This document shows positions 17,119 through 25,757 of a DNA stretch of 64,000 bases, in pieces. The translations under genes were made by a program, and so were the position numbers. Source of the stretch: Epilithonimonas lactis (GTDB taxonomy: Bacteria > Bacteroidota > Bacteroidia > Flavobacteriales > Weeksellaceae); NCBI RefSeq assembly GCF_900110605.1, contig NZ_FOFI01000005.1:111754-175753 (forward strand), written 5' to 3'. The stretch's first letter is position 1. The number at the start of each line of letters is the position of its first letter. Below the pieces are notes generated by a model. It searched no databases and had not been told where the DNA came from. It was given only the letters and a program-made list of their open reading frames with translations.

Positions 17119-17985
17119 ATGAGAGGCCACTCATCTCTTTTCGTAGTATCGATACTCTTGTTGACCAACTGCGATTACATTCCGAAGGATGACAAACATC
17201 CAGAGGTGCCTTTTTTTGAAGACATCATTCAAGATAAAAGCATCTTCCAACCTGTGGTAACAAGAGATCCCGCAGTGCACGATTCGCACCAACTTTTTTT
17301 TCTGAACAATGGTAAATATATATCTGTAAAGGAGACTCTGGAAGAAGTGCCTGGCAATGATGAAGACGGCGTCAAAAAGACCACAAAACACCTTAACGTC
17401 TACAACGTACTGATCGAAGATCTAAACAACAGACCCTTTTTAACCAGAATAGTAAAGACTGATAAGTACAGTCCTATCATTGTGGATAAAGATGCGAATC
17501 TCTATCTGGATGGTAACTTTTACGGATCACCAGATTACAAGCTGTTAAAGAAGCTCAAGCTCATCAATATCACAGATAGTCTAGCGGCACGAACTCAAAA
17601 AGAAACTTCCACCAACATAGACTCTTTGAATCAAGTTCAGCTATCCATCCTCGAACGAAAATATCACTTCAAGCAAAAAAATGATGAGGATTACATCATT
17701 CAGAATGACCAACTTATCCTGTTCAGAAATACAGATATCATTGTGGATGCCTTACATCAGCAGAAGGTTTTTGATGAATTCGATGACAGCATTCTGATAG
17801 AATATCGCAATGATAATCGGGCTTTCCCAAATTCGTACTATTATTACTACTACAACATTGGAAAAATCAAATTCAAATATTTTGATGGAAAGTCGGGAAC
17901 CACCAATCCGACCAAAATTGAATTTGGCGGACAGACCTATATGTACCATCCAAAATTCGGGATCTACAGGATCATTAAAAAGTGA
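17119..17985 (+). CDS. Lipoprotein of unknown function
   Basis: The 288-residue product starts with a lipoprotein signal 'MRGHSSLFVVSILLLTNC' (lipobox LLTNC, Cys18), so the mature protein should be lipid-anchored in the envelope. The remainder is polar and beta-rich, with short repeats of the type 'DKDANLYLDGNFYGS' that recall DKNYY-like elements, a Tyr run 'SYYYYYYN' around residue 240, and 'YMYHPKFGIYRI' at the end. I do not recognise the family. It is followed after 24 bases by a small membrane protein gene on the same strand. Confidence 0.75.
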   Translation: MRGHSSLFVVSILLLTNCDYIPKDDKHPEVPFFEDIIQDKSIFQPVVTRDPAVHDSHQLFFLNNGKYISVKETLEEVPGNDEDGVKKTTKHLNVYNVLIEDLNNRPFLTRIVKTDKYSPIIVDKDANLYLDGNFYGSPDYKLLKKLKLINITDSLAARTQKETSTNIDSLNQVQLSILERKYHFKQKNDEDYIIQNDQLILFRNTDIIVDALHQQKVFDEFDDSILIEYRNDNRAFPNSYYYYYYNIGKIKFKYFDGKSGTTNPTKIEFGGQTYMYHPKFGIYRIIKK

Positions 17986-18009
17986 CATTAAAACCAAATG
18001 TATTAGAAG

Positions 18010-18309
18010 ATGACCATAAAAGATAAGCTCAATTTGCTCAAATTTTTCAGTACCCTGTTGATCGTGATCCTGGTACCGATAGCGCTGTTCTATATTTTCC
18101 TGATCATTCCAGAATATTGCGCTTGCAGTCAAGTGCAGTACGAAGGTGAAAAAGGCATTGACATCTATGGCAGCGAAATCGACTGTGGCGGTGAAAACCA
18201 GGCTTTTTCAGAAGCTTTTTTCCAGATGTTCTCCATGATCACTGGCGGGATCTCGTTAGTTATCATTATAACTAATATCTTCTACTACCGCTTGAAAAGA
18301 CAACTTTAA
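18010..18309 (+). CDS. Small membrane protein with two transmembrane segments
   Basis: The 99-residue product has a hydrophobic segment at about 12-33 ('FFSTLLIVILVPIALFYIFL') and another near 70-90 ('MFSMITGGISLVIIITNIFY'). The short loop between them contains three Cys ('CACSQ', 'DCGGE'). The C-terminus is basic ('YYRLKRQL'). The Cys-bearing loop probably faces the periplasm. No family recognised. It lies 13 bases before the YARHG gene and is likely co-transcribed. Confidence 0.72.
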   Translation: MTIKDKLNLLKFFSTLLIVILVPIALFYIFLIIPEYCACSQVQYEGEKGIDIYGSEIDCGGENQAFSEAFFQMFSMITGGISLVIIITNIFYYRLKRQL

Positions 18310-18322
18310 CCAAAATAAACCA

Positions 18323-19063
18323 ATGATGAAACATAAAATATTGGCTTTCTTGATATTCATTTTATTCGTTCAATTTTTCAGTGCTCAAGCCTTGAAGGAC
18401 TGTTCTAATTGCGCGACAAAAATCATTAAGCAAGAACAAATTAAAGATCTAAGTCTCGATGAAATAAGATCACTTACCAATGAGATATATGCCAGAAACG
18501 GCTATGAATTTGATAACCCGAGATTCCAGCAACACTTCGAATCCAAACCTTGGTACAGCTCCAAAAAAGACAATAAAAAAGTAAACCTCAATGATGTTGA
18601 GAAGAAAAACACCACCCTTTTCCAGAATCAGAGTAAACAGTTAAAAGCGGAACGAGAACTCATCATCAGTCAACTGAAGTCTTTAAAAAATCTGGTGCTT
18701 GAAAATAAGATCAATGAATTGAGATCCAAATTCAGCTTTACCTATGATGCGCAATATGGAGAAGAAAACCAGAAGTTGCTAAAGGAAGTTTTGAGTAAAA
18801 TCGATTTGGATGACATCAATAATTATAAAAAGCAAGGTTTATATTCCGTCACGGTGGATAATGGTTTCATGAAGATTCTCTACGAAGTTTCTTTGGATGG
18901 TAAAAATATCAATCTGTTTTACAACCGTATGGCTCATTCCAACATCATCGAAGACTTTGATGAATTTACGGATTACCATTCTGAGAACGAGTTCATGTAC
19001 AACTGGCAGTTTGAACTGAAAGGTAACCAATTAGAATTTATCCGATTGGCCATTGCAGGTTAA
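18323..19063 (+). CDS. Secreted YARHG-domain protein
   Basis: The 246-residue product has a signal peptide (about 1-22, ending 'FFSAQA'). The YARHG domain is at about 43-100, with the signature 'IRSLTNEIYARNGYEFDN' and 'PWY' further on. The domain is extracellular, of unknown function, and is found in many bacterial envelope proteins. The C-terminal ~130 residues are a separate alpha/beta region. A 'CSNCATK' pair of Cys follows the signal peptide. Two ATGs occur in a row; either works. The next gene starts 19 bases after the stop. Confidence 0.8.
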   Translation: MMKHKILAFLIFILFVQFFSAQALKDCSNCATKIIKQEQIKDLSLDEIRSLTNEIYARNGYEFDNPRFQQHFESKPWYSSKKDNKKVNLNDVEKKNTTLFQNQSKQLKAERELIISQLKSLKNLVLENKINELRSKFSFTYDAQYGEENQKLLKEVLSKIDLDDINNYKKQGLYSVTVDNGFMKILYEVSLDGKNINLFYNRMAHSNIIEDFDEFTDYHSENEFMYNWQFELKGNQLEFIRLAIAG

Positions 19064-19082
19064 AACTTTAAATAAAACTACT

Positions 19083-20057
19083 ATGAGAATCTTGATTTTA
19101 TTAATGATCATTCTGACCGTCATTTTCGGTTGCAAAGACAAAACGGAAACAGTTTCGCCTGCAAAAACTGAAATAAAGGACACCGTCAAAACAGAAGTTA
19201 AAGATGACCCTGCAATCATCCAGAAAAGCGGCATCTCGTTTTATGATTGGTACTTTAGCAATGGTCTTACTGATTATAACATCATTAAGAATAAAAACTA
19301 CAAAGCCCTTCTCGACACGGCCACTTATTTCAAGAAATTAAGAGCTTTGGGAACAATCTCCGAGAAATTCATTAACAAAGAAAAAGAAAGAACATCGACC
19401 TGCGGGAAGTATCTTGCTACCAAATATTACGATGACTACGAAGCAGCAGATGCCTACACGTTTGATGATTACTGCCCGGACATGTACTATATGTATTGGA
19501 TCAAAAGTCAGGAAGTTCCAGATAAATACATGGCAAAGAATGTGAAACAAATCGACGGCAAAAATGCAACGGTAGATATTTACACTAATTATGGCGGACA
19601 GGACGAGCCACTTTCCAAAATCATCCTGGAGAAAGAGCATAACATTTGGAAGATCACCGATATCCAATTCATCAACCGAGAAGAAGCGAAAATATTAGAA
19701 AAAACACTTCCTGGGAATTGGCGCAATGCCATGGTCACACTCCATATTGGAGACGACGGTCTCGCCTTCGAGTATCACGGCCAATGCATGTACTTCTATC
19801 CTATCAAAAAGATCAGTGCCACGGAATTTGAGATGATCTGGTCACGGGATATGGATTGCAAGTTTGACAATGGTACAGCGAAAACCTTTGGACTGAAAAA
19901 GGTGCCTGTGATCGGCAAAGCTTTTGCAAAATTCACTTTGACCAAAAATGTCCTGAAAGCTGACTACTACTATCCTGAATGGGTGAAGCGCTATACGGAA
20001 AAAGTTCAGGACAATGTCTTCACTGAGGATTATTTCAAAGATAAGGAGGCACCATAA
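19083..20057 (+). CDS. Lipoprotein of unknown function
   Basis: From the ATG at 19083 the product is 324 residues with a clear lipoprotein signal 'MRILILLMIILTVIFGC'. The frame is open from 19053, but the ten extra residues would spoil the signal and overlap the previous gene, so 19083 is preferred. The mature N-terminus is a Lys/Thr-rich linker. A DUF3828-like globular part around 50-190 is possible ('FYDWYFSNG... TCGKYLATKYYDDYE'), which in that family is a periplasmic domain; I hold this loosely. The C-terminal half looks like a second beta-rich domain ('PGNWRNAMVTLHIGDDG'). Confidence 0.75.
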   Translation: MRILILLMIILTVIFGCKDKTETVSPAKTEIKDTVKTEVKDDPAIIQKSGISFYDWYFSNGLTDYNIIKNKNYKALLDTATYFKKLRALGTISEKFINKEKERTSTCGKYLATKYYDDYEAADAYTFDDYCPDMYYMYWIKSQEVPDKYMAKNVKQIDGKNATVDIYTNYGGQDEPLSKIILEKEHNIWKITDIQFINREEAKILEKTLPGNWRNAMVTLHIGDDGLAFEYHGQCMYFYPIKKISATEFEMIWSRDMDCKFDNGTAKTFGLKKVPVIGKAFAKFTLTKNVLKADYYYPEWVKRYTEKVQDNVFTEDYFKDKEAP

Positions 20058-20068
20058 AAACTAAAACT

Positions 20069-21832
20069 ATGAAAAGACAGCAAGCATTTTTATTTTTAGG
20101 ATCATTAACCTTGATGATGATCCCAAGTGTTCTAAAAGCTCAAGCCTTTGAACAAGAGCTGATATTTCATGGCCCTGTTAAAACCATGACGATGGAAACC
20201 CCCGACTACAGCGATGAAGCCAAAAAACTAAAAACAGTCTGGGAATATGACCAAGGGCAGAGGAAAATAAAAGAGATCTCTGCTTACAATTCCAATACAG
20301 AATACTATTATCCCAGCAAAAAGGATAAAAAACATCTGTTCAAAAAATGGTACAGGACGGAAGGTGCCAAGGAAGAAAGCTTTGAAGTAGAACAGCAGGA
20401 TGCGACTGGACAAACACTTCTGAGTGGCGACCTGAAAGGCGGTAACTGGAATTACTACTACATACACGACTACAAACCTACCCTGCACACCATAAAATGG
20501 TTCACCGATGGCGAGATCTACCTGCAGAAAACGGAAGAAACCATCGACCTAAGCAATTTCCGTATCCCAGCGGGATTTGTACCCTTTGAATGGGACAGAA
20601 AACTCTCCACCGGAAAGATCATTAAAAGTCAGGAATACACCGCTGACAGATACGATCACGCTGTCATGTTTGAATTTGTTGAAAAAGGTCATCCCAAAAA
20701 CAAGATCACATTCCATTACAACGGATCCGATGTCTATGATGCGGGCAAAGGGTATTGGCACCGCTACGAGGATGACAAAAAAATAGAAGAACGCTACATT
20801 TACAATGCTTCCGAAATCTCGGACTTCGGTCATCGCTACATTTACACGAGTTTTGGCAAACTGAAAAGCGACCATTATGGTTACTTCAGCAAGATGCCTG
20901 ACCAATATATTCAAAGACATCTGTACACCTACAATGAAAATGGCGACTGCACCAAAGAAACCGTGGATGCTGAAGGTGAAAAAACGAGCATCACACTTTA
21001 TAAATATACTTATGACGACCATAAAAACTGGACCAGCAGAACCTCGGTCTATGAGGATGGTTCGGGAAGTACTATCAAACGGAATTTCACCTATTACAAA
21101 CCTGGAGAATCTGAACTCAAAAACTCGCTTTCTGAGACCAGTTATAATCAATATCTAAAGGAGTTACAAGCCTACAGACCGGTTGCAGAGAATCAATTGA
21201 AAAATTACAAGATTGCCAAAACAAAAAAGGAAAACACCCCTGACGACAAGACCAATTATAAAACTTTGCGCTCAGCTAATTGGAAAGATTTCTTACCGAA
21301 AGGACAAGTTGCGGATAGTATCACAAAAGGCGATTTGAACAAAGATGGAATAGATGATCTAGTAATGGTCTATCAACCTGAAAAATTACTAAAGAAAGAA
21401 AACAATGCTATCCGGACCTTGCGAATCCTGCTCATGCAAAATGATGGCAAATATGCACTCGCGGCAGAGAGTAATGGCGCCATTGCAGGAGAAAATATAA
21501 ACAATACCTTTTTCAGAGACACCGAGATCAAGAAAGGACTTCTCATCATCAATCACGATTATATCCGTGGCGGATCCGTCCACAAATACCGCTATCAGAA
21601 TGGTGGTTTCTACCTGATCGGTGCAGAAAGCACCATAGGTGACAGCTCCTACTTTTCCACCATCGATTACAACCTGAGTACAGGAAAATACATTTACATC
21701 TACGAAAACACGGATGACGACAAGCAGCAGCCCAAGTCTTCCAAAAAAGAAGGCGTCAAAAAACCATCACGCTTACCAAACATTGAAACTTACGAGTTGA
21801 ATACCGTAGATGTAGAAGGCTTCAGTCTTTAA
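20069..21832 (+). CDS. Large secreted protein of unknown function with YD-like and FG-GAP-like parts
   Basis: The 587-residue product has a signal peptide (1-25, '...SVLKAQA'). A long beta-rich region follows with repeats such as 'YTYNENGDCTKETVDAEG' and 'YTYDDHKNWTSRT', reminiscent of RHS/YD-type strands. Near residue 420 is a Ca-binding-like loop 'GDLNKDGIDDLVMV', the signature of FG-GAP/VCBS-like repeats, beginning a C-terminal domain. The final ~40 residues are Lys-rich. No T9SS sorting tail is evident. Same-strand neighbours are 11 and 20 bases away, so it sits in the middle of a probable operon. Confidence 0.78.
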   Translation: MKRQQAFLFLGSLTLMMIPSVLKAQAFEQELIFHGPVKTMTMETPDYSDEAKKLKTVWEYDQGQRKIKEISAYNSNTEYYYPSKKDKKHLFKKWYRTEGAKEESFEVEQQDATGQTLLSGDLKGGNWNYYYIHDYKPTLHTIKWFTDGEIYLQKTEETIDLSNFRIPAGFVPFEWDRKLSTGKIIKSQEYTADRYDHAVMFEFVEKGHPKNKITFHYNGSDVYDAGKGYWHRYEDDKKIEERYIYNASEISDFGHRYIYTSFGKLKSDHYGYFSKMPDQYIQRHLYTYNENGDCTKETVDAEGEKTSITLYKYTYDDHKNWTSRTSVYEDGSGSTIKRNFTYYKPGESELKNSLSETSYNQYLKELQAYRPVAENQLKNYKIAKTKKENTPDDKTNYKTLRSANWKDFLPKGQVADSITKGDLNKDGIDDLVMVYQPEKLLKKENNAIRTLRILLMQNDGKYALAAESNGAIAGENINNTFFRDTEIKKGLLIINHDYIRGGSVHKYRYQNGGFYLIGAESTIGDSSYFSTIDYNLSTGKYIYIYENTDDDKQQPKSSKKEGVKKPSRLPNIETYELNTVDVEGFSL

Positions 21833-21852
21833 GATCATTAAAAACCTTAATT

Positions 21853-22587
21853 ATGAAAAGATCATTTGTTCTTATTTTATTAATGTTCCTCTTTGTAAAT
21901 GTTCATTCCCAGACCAGTCAGAGCAACTTTCTCCGAAATCAGGTTTTGAAACAGCTCAACCTGAAATTGAGCAATATCCATGAGGAATTTTACAGAGAGA
22001 AAAAATTACCCAACAAACCTTCTCAAACATTGGTCGTGATTCCCAAATACAGAACAAATGAAACAGATAACGAAGGTCACTTCTTCCTGGAATTGGATGC
22101 GTATATCGTCATCGCAGACAGCTCAACCGGAAAAATCCTTTACAAATTCGTTGAGGAGAACGCATGGTCATCAGACGCAATGGTGTTAACGGAAATCAGT
22201 ATTGATACGGGTCTTTATCAGCTTAATGAAAAAGACCGTGCCTTCGGGATCCGGGTGAGTTATAGAGGAAGCAGCAATCCAAATCCTTATTCTTACACCG
22301 ACTTGTCATTGTTCATCATTCAAAACAATGTGATGAAGAGAATTCTCACCAATTATCAGATCACCAGATCTAGTGGAGAATGGGACACGCGATGTGCGGG
22401 AGAATCTGAAGATATCTTTGGCACTATCGATATGGATAAAAACAAGACCAACGGTTTTAAGGACCTTATGATCAAAAACGAGATCACACAGACCAAAACC
22501 TTTAATACCAATGATGGCTGCGACGAGAAAGTTACCACCAAAAAAGCTACAAAATATCTGAAATACAACGGAAAGGAATACCTATAA
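21853..22587 (+). CDS. Secreted protein of unknown function
   Basis: The 244-residue product starts with a signal peptide ('MKRSFVLILLMFLFVNVHSQ'). The mature part has strand-rich segments 'HFFLELDAYIVIADSSTGKIL' and 'FGIRVSYRGSSNPNPYSYTD', and an ordered C-terminal section with an acidic loop 'FGTIDMDKNKTNGFKDLMI' like a degenerate EF-type/FG-GAP loop. A pair of Cys (near 197 and 226) could form a disulfide. Family not recognised. The layout is similar to the C-terminal part of the preceding 587-residue protein, so both may read out related ligands; this is speculative. Confidence 0.75.
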   Translation: MKRSFVLILLMFLFVNVHSQTSQSNFLRNQVLKQLNLKLSNIHEEFYREKKLPNKPSQTLVVIPKYRTNETDNEGHFFLELDAYIVIADSSTGKILYKFVEENAWSSDAMVLTEISIDTGLYQLNEKDRAFGIRVSYRGSSNPNPYSYTDLSLFIIQNNVMKRILTNYQITRSSGEWDTRCAGESEDIFGTIDMDKNKTNGFKDLMIKNEITQTKTFNTNDGCDEKVTTKKATKYLKYNGKEYL

Positions 22588-22603
22588 TGCTAATCTAAGC
22601 GTG

Positions 22604-23437
22604 ATGAAAATGAAAGCAATAATGATCATAATGATGACCTTGGTGATCTTGGCCATTGGCGTAGTGTCTTTGTCGGCACTCAAGTCGTCATCAGCAAAAG
22701 GCAAAAAGCAGAAAATATCAAATTTCTTTTTAAAAACAGAAATCTACAAGAGTAATGATAAACTCACAAACACCATCATGAAGCTGGATTACAAAGATTC
22801 CACTTTTAGCTATCAGGAAAAGTACATCTTGAAACCTGGCGATGATGTTGGCTACGAAACGGAATCCAAAGGCAAATTCAAAATGAATCATGACACGCTC
22901 ATCTTCTATTCTGAGATGCCGGAAAATGCTCAATTGGATTTCGGGACCCATGAGCTCACGGATGAGGAGATCGCGAAAAACAAATTCTCCTACATCTACC
23001 CGATTGATGAAAAAGTGGATGATAATCAAGTGAAAATTTACTTTGACAACATTGCCGAGATCCAAGAATACAAAGCATTCACCATCATTGACCATCAATT
23101 AAAACCAATAAATATCATAGAACGAAAAGAGCTAGACGAGTCCAAATTAATAAAGACAAAAACAAGCAATTTCTTTCTTTTTCATTATCTAATTATCGAA
23201 ATGCCAAAGAACAATCAGTTGCTCATCATAGGCTCCAGAGACGAAAGTTTTCTTTTTGATTTTAATAAGATCCCTTACCGATCTTTCCATTTTTACACGA
23301 GAGTCTACTGGGGTTTTATGGATCTCACTGGAATTAAATTTCAAAAAAACGACAAGACTTTGAAACGTATCCAATCTGCGGATGACAAACGCTATCAGTC
23401 GAGCGGCGCATTGAATCTAGATTTCATTAAACAATAA
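22604..23437 (+). CDS. Membrane-anchored or secreted protein of unknown function
   Basis: From the ATG at 22604 the product is 277 residues. The frame could also begin at the GTG three bases earlier. A hydrophobic segment at about 5-25 is followed by Ser/Lys-rich sequence without a clear cleavage site, so an N-terminal anchor is likely. The next ~100 residues ('DGVGYETESKGKFKMNHDTL'-like strands) resemble a small lipocalin-type 'how much is left to return' domain as seen in many flavobacterial lipoproteins; that is a loose comparison. The C-terminal part is mixed alpha/beta. No family recognised. Confidence 0.7.
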   Translation: MKMKAIMIIMMTLVILAIGVVSLSALKSSSAKGKKQKISNFFLKTEIYKSNDKLTNTIMKLDYKDSTFSYQEKYILKPGDDVGYETESKGKFKMNHDTLIFYSEMPENAQLDFGTHELTDEEIAKNKFSYIYPIDEKVDDNQVKIYFDNIAEIQEYKAFTIIDHQLKPINIIERKELDESKLIKTKTSNFFLFHYLIIEMPKNNQLLIIGSRDESFLFDFNKIPYRSFHFYTRVYWGFMDLTGIKFQKNDKTLKRIQSADDKRYQSSGALNLDFIKQ

Positions 23438-23444
23438 AAAAAAC

Positions 23445-24005
23445 ATGAAAAAAATAATCAATATCGTCTTGATGACTTTGATGATCTGCTGTCAGGAAAA
23501 GAAAGATGTTTCCATTGAAGTAAAGGAAGAAGAACAAATCGCTCAAAGCCAAAAAACGGAAACTCCAAAAGGGAAAGTAGCCAATGAGGATTCCACAAAG
23601 ACCATCGCGCCACCCAACGCAATTCCTGTGAAAGTACCAGAGATTCCACCTCGAAAGCCTATCGACTGTTTTCCGCCCAAAAGTATCGAGTGCAAAGACA
23701 AAGGCGGCGATATGGAAAATGGTTTCATCACAGAATGTCTTTACAAAAATTATTACCTTGAAGAAGCTTACAACGCTTTCAGGGAACGACATAAAGCCGG
23801 TGACGAAGGCAAATATCTGGAAAAGAAAATGCCTGGATCGAAGCACATTGCGCGCTTCAAAGATTATCCGATTTCCGCCACTTACACTTATCCCCAACAA
23901 AATACTTTGAAAGTTGAGATCTTGTTTCCCGGTGGCGTCACGACTATGATCTTCAAAACAGAAGAAAATGACGTGATCATCACTACAAACAATTCCCCAG
24001 ATTAA
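23445..24005 (+). CDS. Lipoprotein of unknown function with a Pro/Lys-rich linker
   Basis: The 186-residue product has a lipoprotein signal 'MKKIINIVLMTLMICC' with two adjacent Cys. An extended charged, Pro-rich linker follows (about 20-75, including 'PPNAIPVKVPEIPPRKP'), and then a small globular domain (about 75-180) containing two further Cys ('IDCFPP', 'IECKD'). The linker would hold the domain away from the membrane. The gene follows the previous one by 7 bases. Confidence 0.75.
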   Translation: MKKIINIVLMTLMICCQEKKDVSIEVKEEEQIAQSQKTETPKGKVANEDSTKTIAPPNAIPVKVPEIPPRKPIDCFPPKSIECKDKGGDMENGFITECLYKNYYLEEAYNAFRERHKAGDEGKYLEKKMPGSKHIARFKDYPISATYTYPQQNTLKVEILFPGGVTTMIFKTEENDVIITTNNSPD

Positions 24006-24023
24006 TAAAAAAAAACAATAACT

Positions 24024-25064
24024 ATGAAAAATTATTTGATGCTAATGATATTCGCCAGCAGCTTTCTGTTTGGTCAACAAAACTCAGATAAACGATACAA
24101 AGAACTGGCCGGAAGATATGGCGGAAACGATGGCATCTGTCTCTTCGAAGATGGCAAATATATGCTTTATGGCTACGCCACAGCAATCTTTGGAACATAC
24201 ACTTTTGAGAAGGACCAACTCAATTTTAATCCCGACAAACAGGAATTATTCATGATTTTCGGAAGTCAAAATCCTACGCTTGGAAACGCGGCAAGACTCT
24301 ACTTTTCCGGATTTGAAAGAGGCGGAGCGGCCGTTCAGTTTGACCAGGAAAAACCACGAGCGGTCTTCAATGATGACGCTAACTGTTTTGCTTCGCCGTA
24401 TGTCTATGAAACAAAGACCAAACCTACGCAGATCATTCTATCCGATTTTGTAGATGGGACTTGGCAGCAAAGCAAATTCACGATCCCAAAAGAATACAAT
24501 GACCTGGCAATCGTTCACAACGAAGCAAGCAGATATGAGGAAAACTTCACTGGAATTTTAAAATCTGAAGGGGAAAAAAAAGTGCTCACCATCTCTATGT
24601 CCGACAGAGGTTTTAAGAAGAGCAATGAGGACAAAAATGACAACAACTGGAGAGAGATCTTGCAAATGAAATCAGAATACTATTTAGCGAAAGACAGTCA
24701 AAAAAACGGCGTTTTCTTCAACAAACATTACCAAAATTTCCCAACACCTGCGAGTTCGACTTACACATTGGATCAAAAAACCAATCAGTTCATAAGCAAA
24801 AATGCCGAAGACAACGAAGCATATTTCCGAAACGATCAATACAATGACAACCGCTATTTGAGGAAATATCTGAAAGTGGAAGGACAGATCATTGCTGATC
24901 AAACTTTCAACAAAAACAATATTTCGACCAAGAGTCTATTCTTTACAACCTGTGATGAAGGTTCGGAAAAATCTTACAAGTACGATGGAATCATCGAATA
25001 TGAAGACAAAAATGATGACCGTCAACCAATGCGAACATTAGAACCTGTGCCGGCACCAAAGTAG
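24024..25064 (+). CDS. Secreted protein of unknown function, end of the island
   Basis: The 346-residue product has a short signal peptide ('MKNYLMLMIFASSFLFGQ'). The mature start 'YKELAGRYGGNDGICLFEDGKYMLYGYAT' followed by 'GTYTFEKDQLNFNP' is a pattern often found at the N-terminus of small beta-barrel envelope proteins. The remainder is strand-rich with basic and aromatic residues and ends in a Pro-rich tail. Family not recognised. It is the tenth and last gene of the run; the response regulator gene converges on it with a 15-base gap. Confidence 0.76.
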   Translation: MKNYLMLMIFASSFLFGQQNSDKRYKELAGRYGGNDGICLFEDGKYMLYGYATAIFGTYTFEKDQLNFNPDKQELFMIFGSQNPTLGNAARLYFSGFERGGAAVQFDQEKPRAVFNDDANCFASPYVYETKTKPTQIILSDFVDGTWQQSKFTIPKEYNDLAIVHNEASRYEENFTGILKSEGEKKVLTISMSDRGFKKSNEDKNDNNWREILQMKSEYYLAKDSQKNGVFFNKHYQNFPTPASSTYTLDQKTNQFISKNAEDNEAYFRNDQYNDNRYLRKYLKVEGQIIADQTFNKNNISTKSLFFTTCDEGSEKSYKYDGIIEYEDKNDDRQPMRTLEPVPAPK

Positions 25065-25079
25065 CTATTAAAAACAATA

Positions 25080-25757
25080 CTAATTCGGAAACTCGATTTT
25101 GAAACCAACGCCACGCACGGATTCAAATCTAATTCTTTCATCTCTTTGAAGGTACTTTCGGAGCCTTGTCATGAAGACATCCAGACTTCTGCCGAGGAAA
25201 TAATCGTTTTCGCCCCAGATATTTTCCAGGATCTCTTTTCTATTGATGATTTTATGGTTGTTCTTCGAAAGCAGGAGCAGAAGTTCTGATTCTTTCTCGG
25301 TGAGCTGAATTGTTTCTTCTCCAATAACCAACTGGAATTGCGAAGGCATAAAGATGTATTTTCCAATCTTTACAATATCATTAACTGGCTCCGTTTGTCT
25401 TTTCAGAATATTTTTGATGCGCAGAATCAGTTCTTCCGGTTCGCAGGGTTTTGTGATGTAATCGTCGGCACCGAGTTTTAAACCTAAGATTTTATCAATA
25501 CTTTGACCTTTTGCGGTTAGAAATAAGAAAGGAATATCAGAGGTTTTTCTGATTTCTTTTGAGAGTTCGAAACCGTCCATAAAAGGAAGCATCACGTCCA
25601 AAATCGCCAACTGATAATCTTGGATGATTTCTTTATTATCAATGATAATTTCAGGATTCGGAATCCAATTGACCTCGAAATCTGAGAATTCCAGATATTG
25701 TTTCAAAACCATTCCCAAGTCTGCATCGTCTTCTACCAAAAGGATTTTAGTTTTCAT
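25080..25757 (-). CDS. OmpR-family response regulator
   Basis: The 225-residue product has a receiver domain (1-120) with acidic pocket Glu9-Asp10-Asp11, phosphoacceptor Asp54 in 'AILDVMLPFMDG', Thr81 and Lys103 in 'DDYITKP'. A winged-helix Trans_reg_C DNA-binding domain (about 130-222) follows, with the wing '...FESVRGVGFKIE'. It pairs with the histidine kinase encoded just upstream, the two genes overlapping by 11 bases. OmpR-type regulators bind direct repeats with ~11-bp periodicity, and such repeats (TTAAC) lie before the divergent outer-membrane gene. That gene is therefore its probable target. Confidence 0.94.
   Translation of the reverse strand: MKTKILLVEDDADLGMVLKQYLEFSDFEVNWIPNPEIIIDNKEIIQDYQLAILDVMLPFMDGFELSKEIRKTSDIPFLFLTAKGQSIDKILGLKLGADDYITKPCEPEELILRIKNILKRQTEPVNDIVKIGKYIFMPSQFQLVIGEETIQLTEKESELLLLLSKNNHKIINRKEILENIWGENDYFLGRSLDVFMTRLRKYLQRDERIRFESVRGVGFKIEFPN

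Noticed and set aside
20549-21151. 200-residue minus ORF opposite the 587-residue protein gene
   Set aside because: Shadow of the real gene; no start context or motif.
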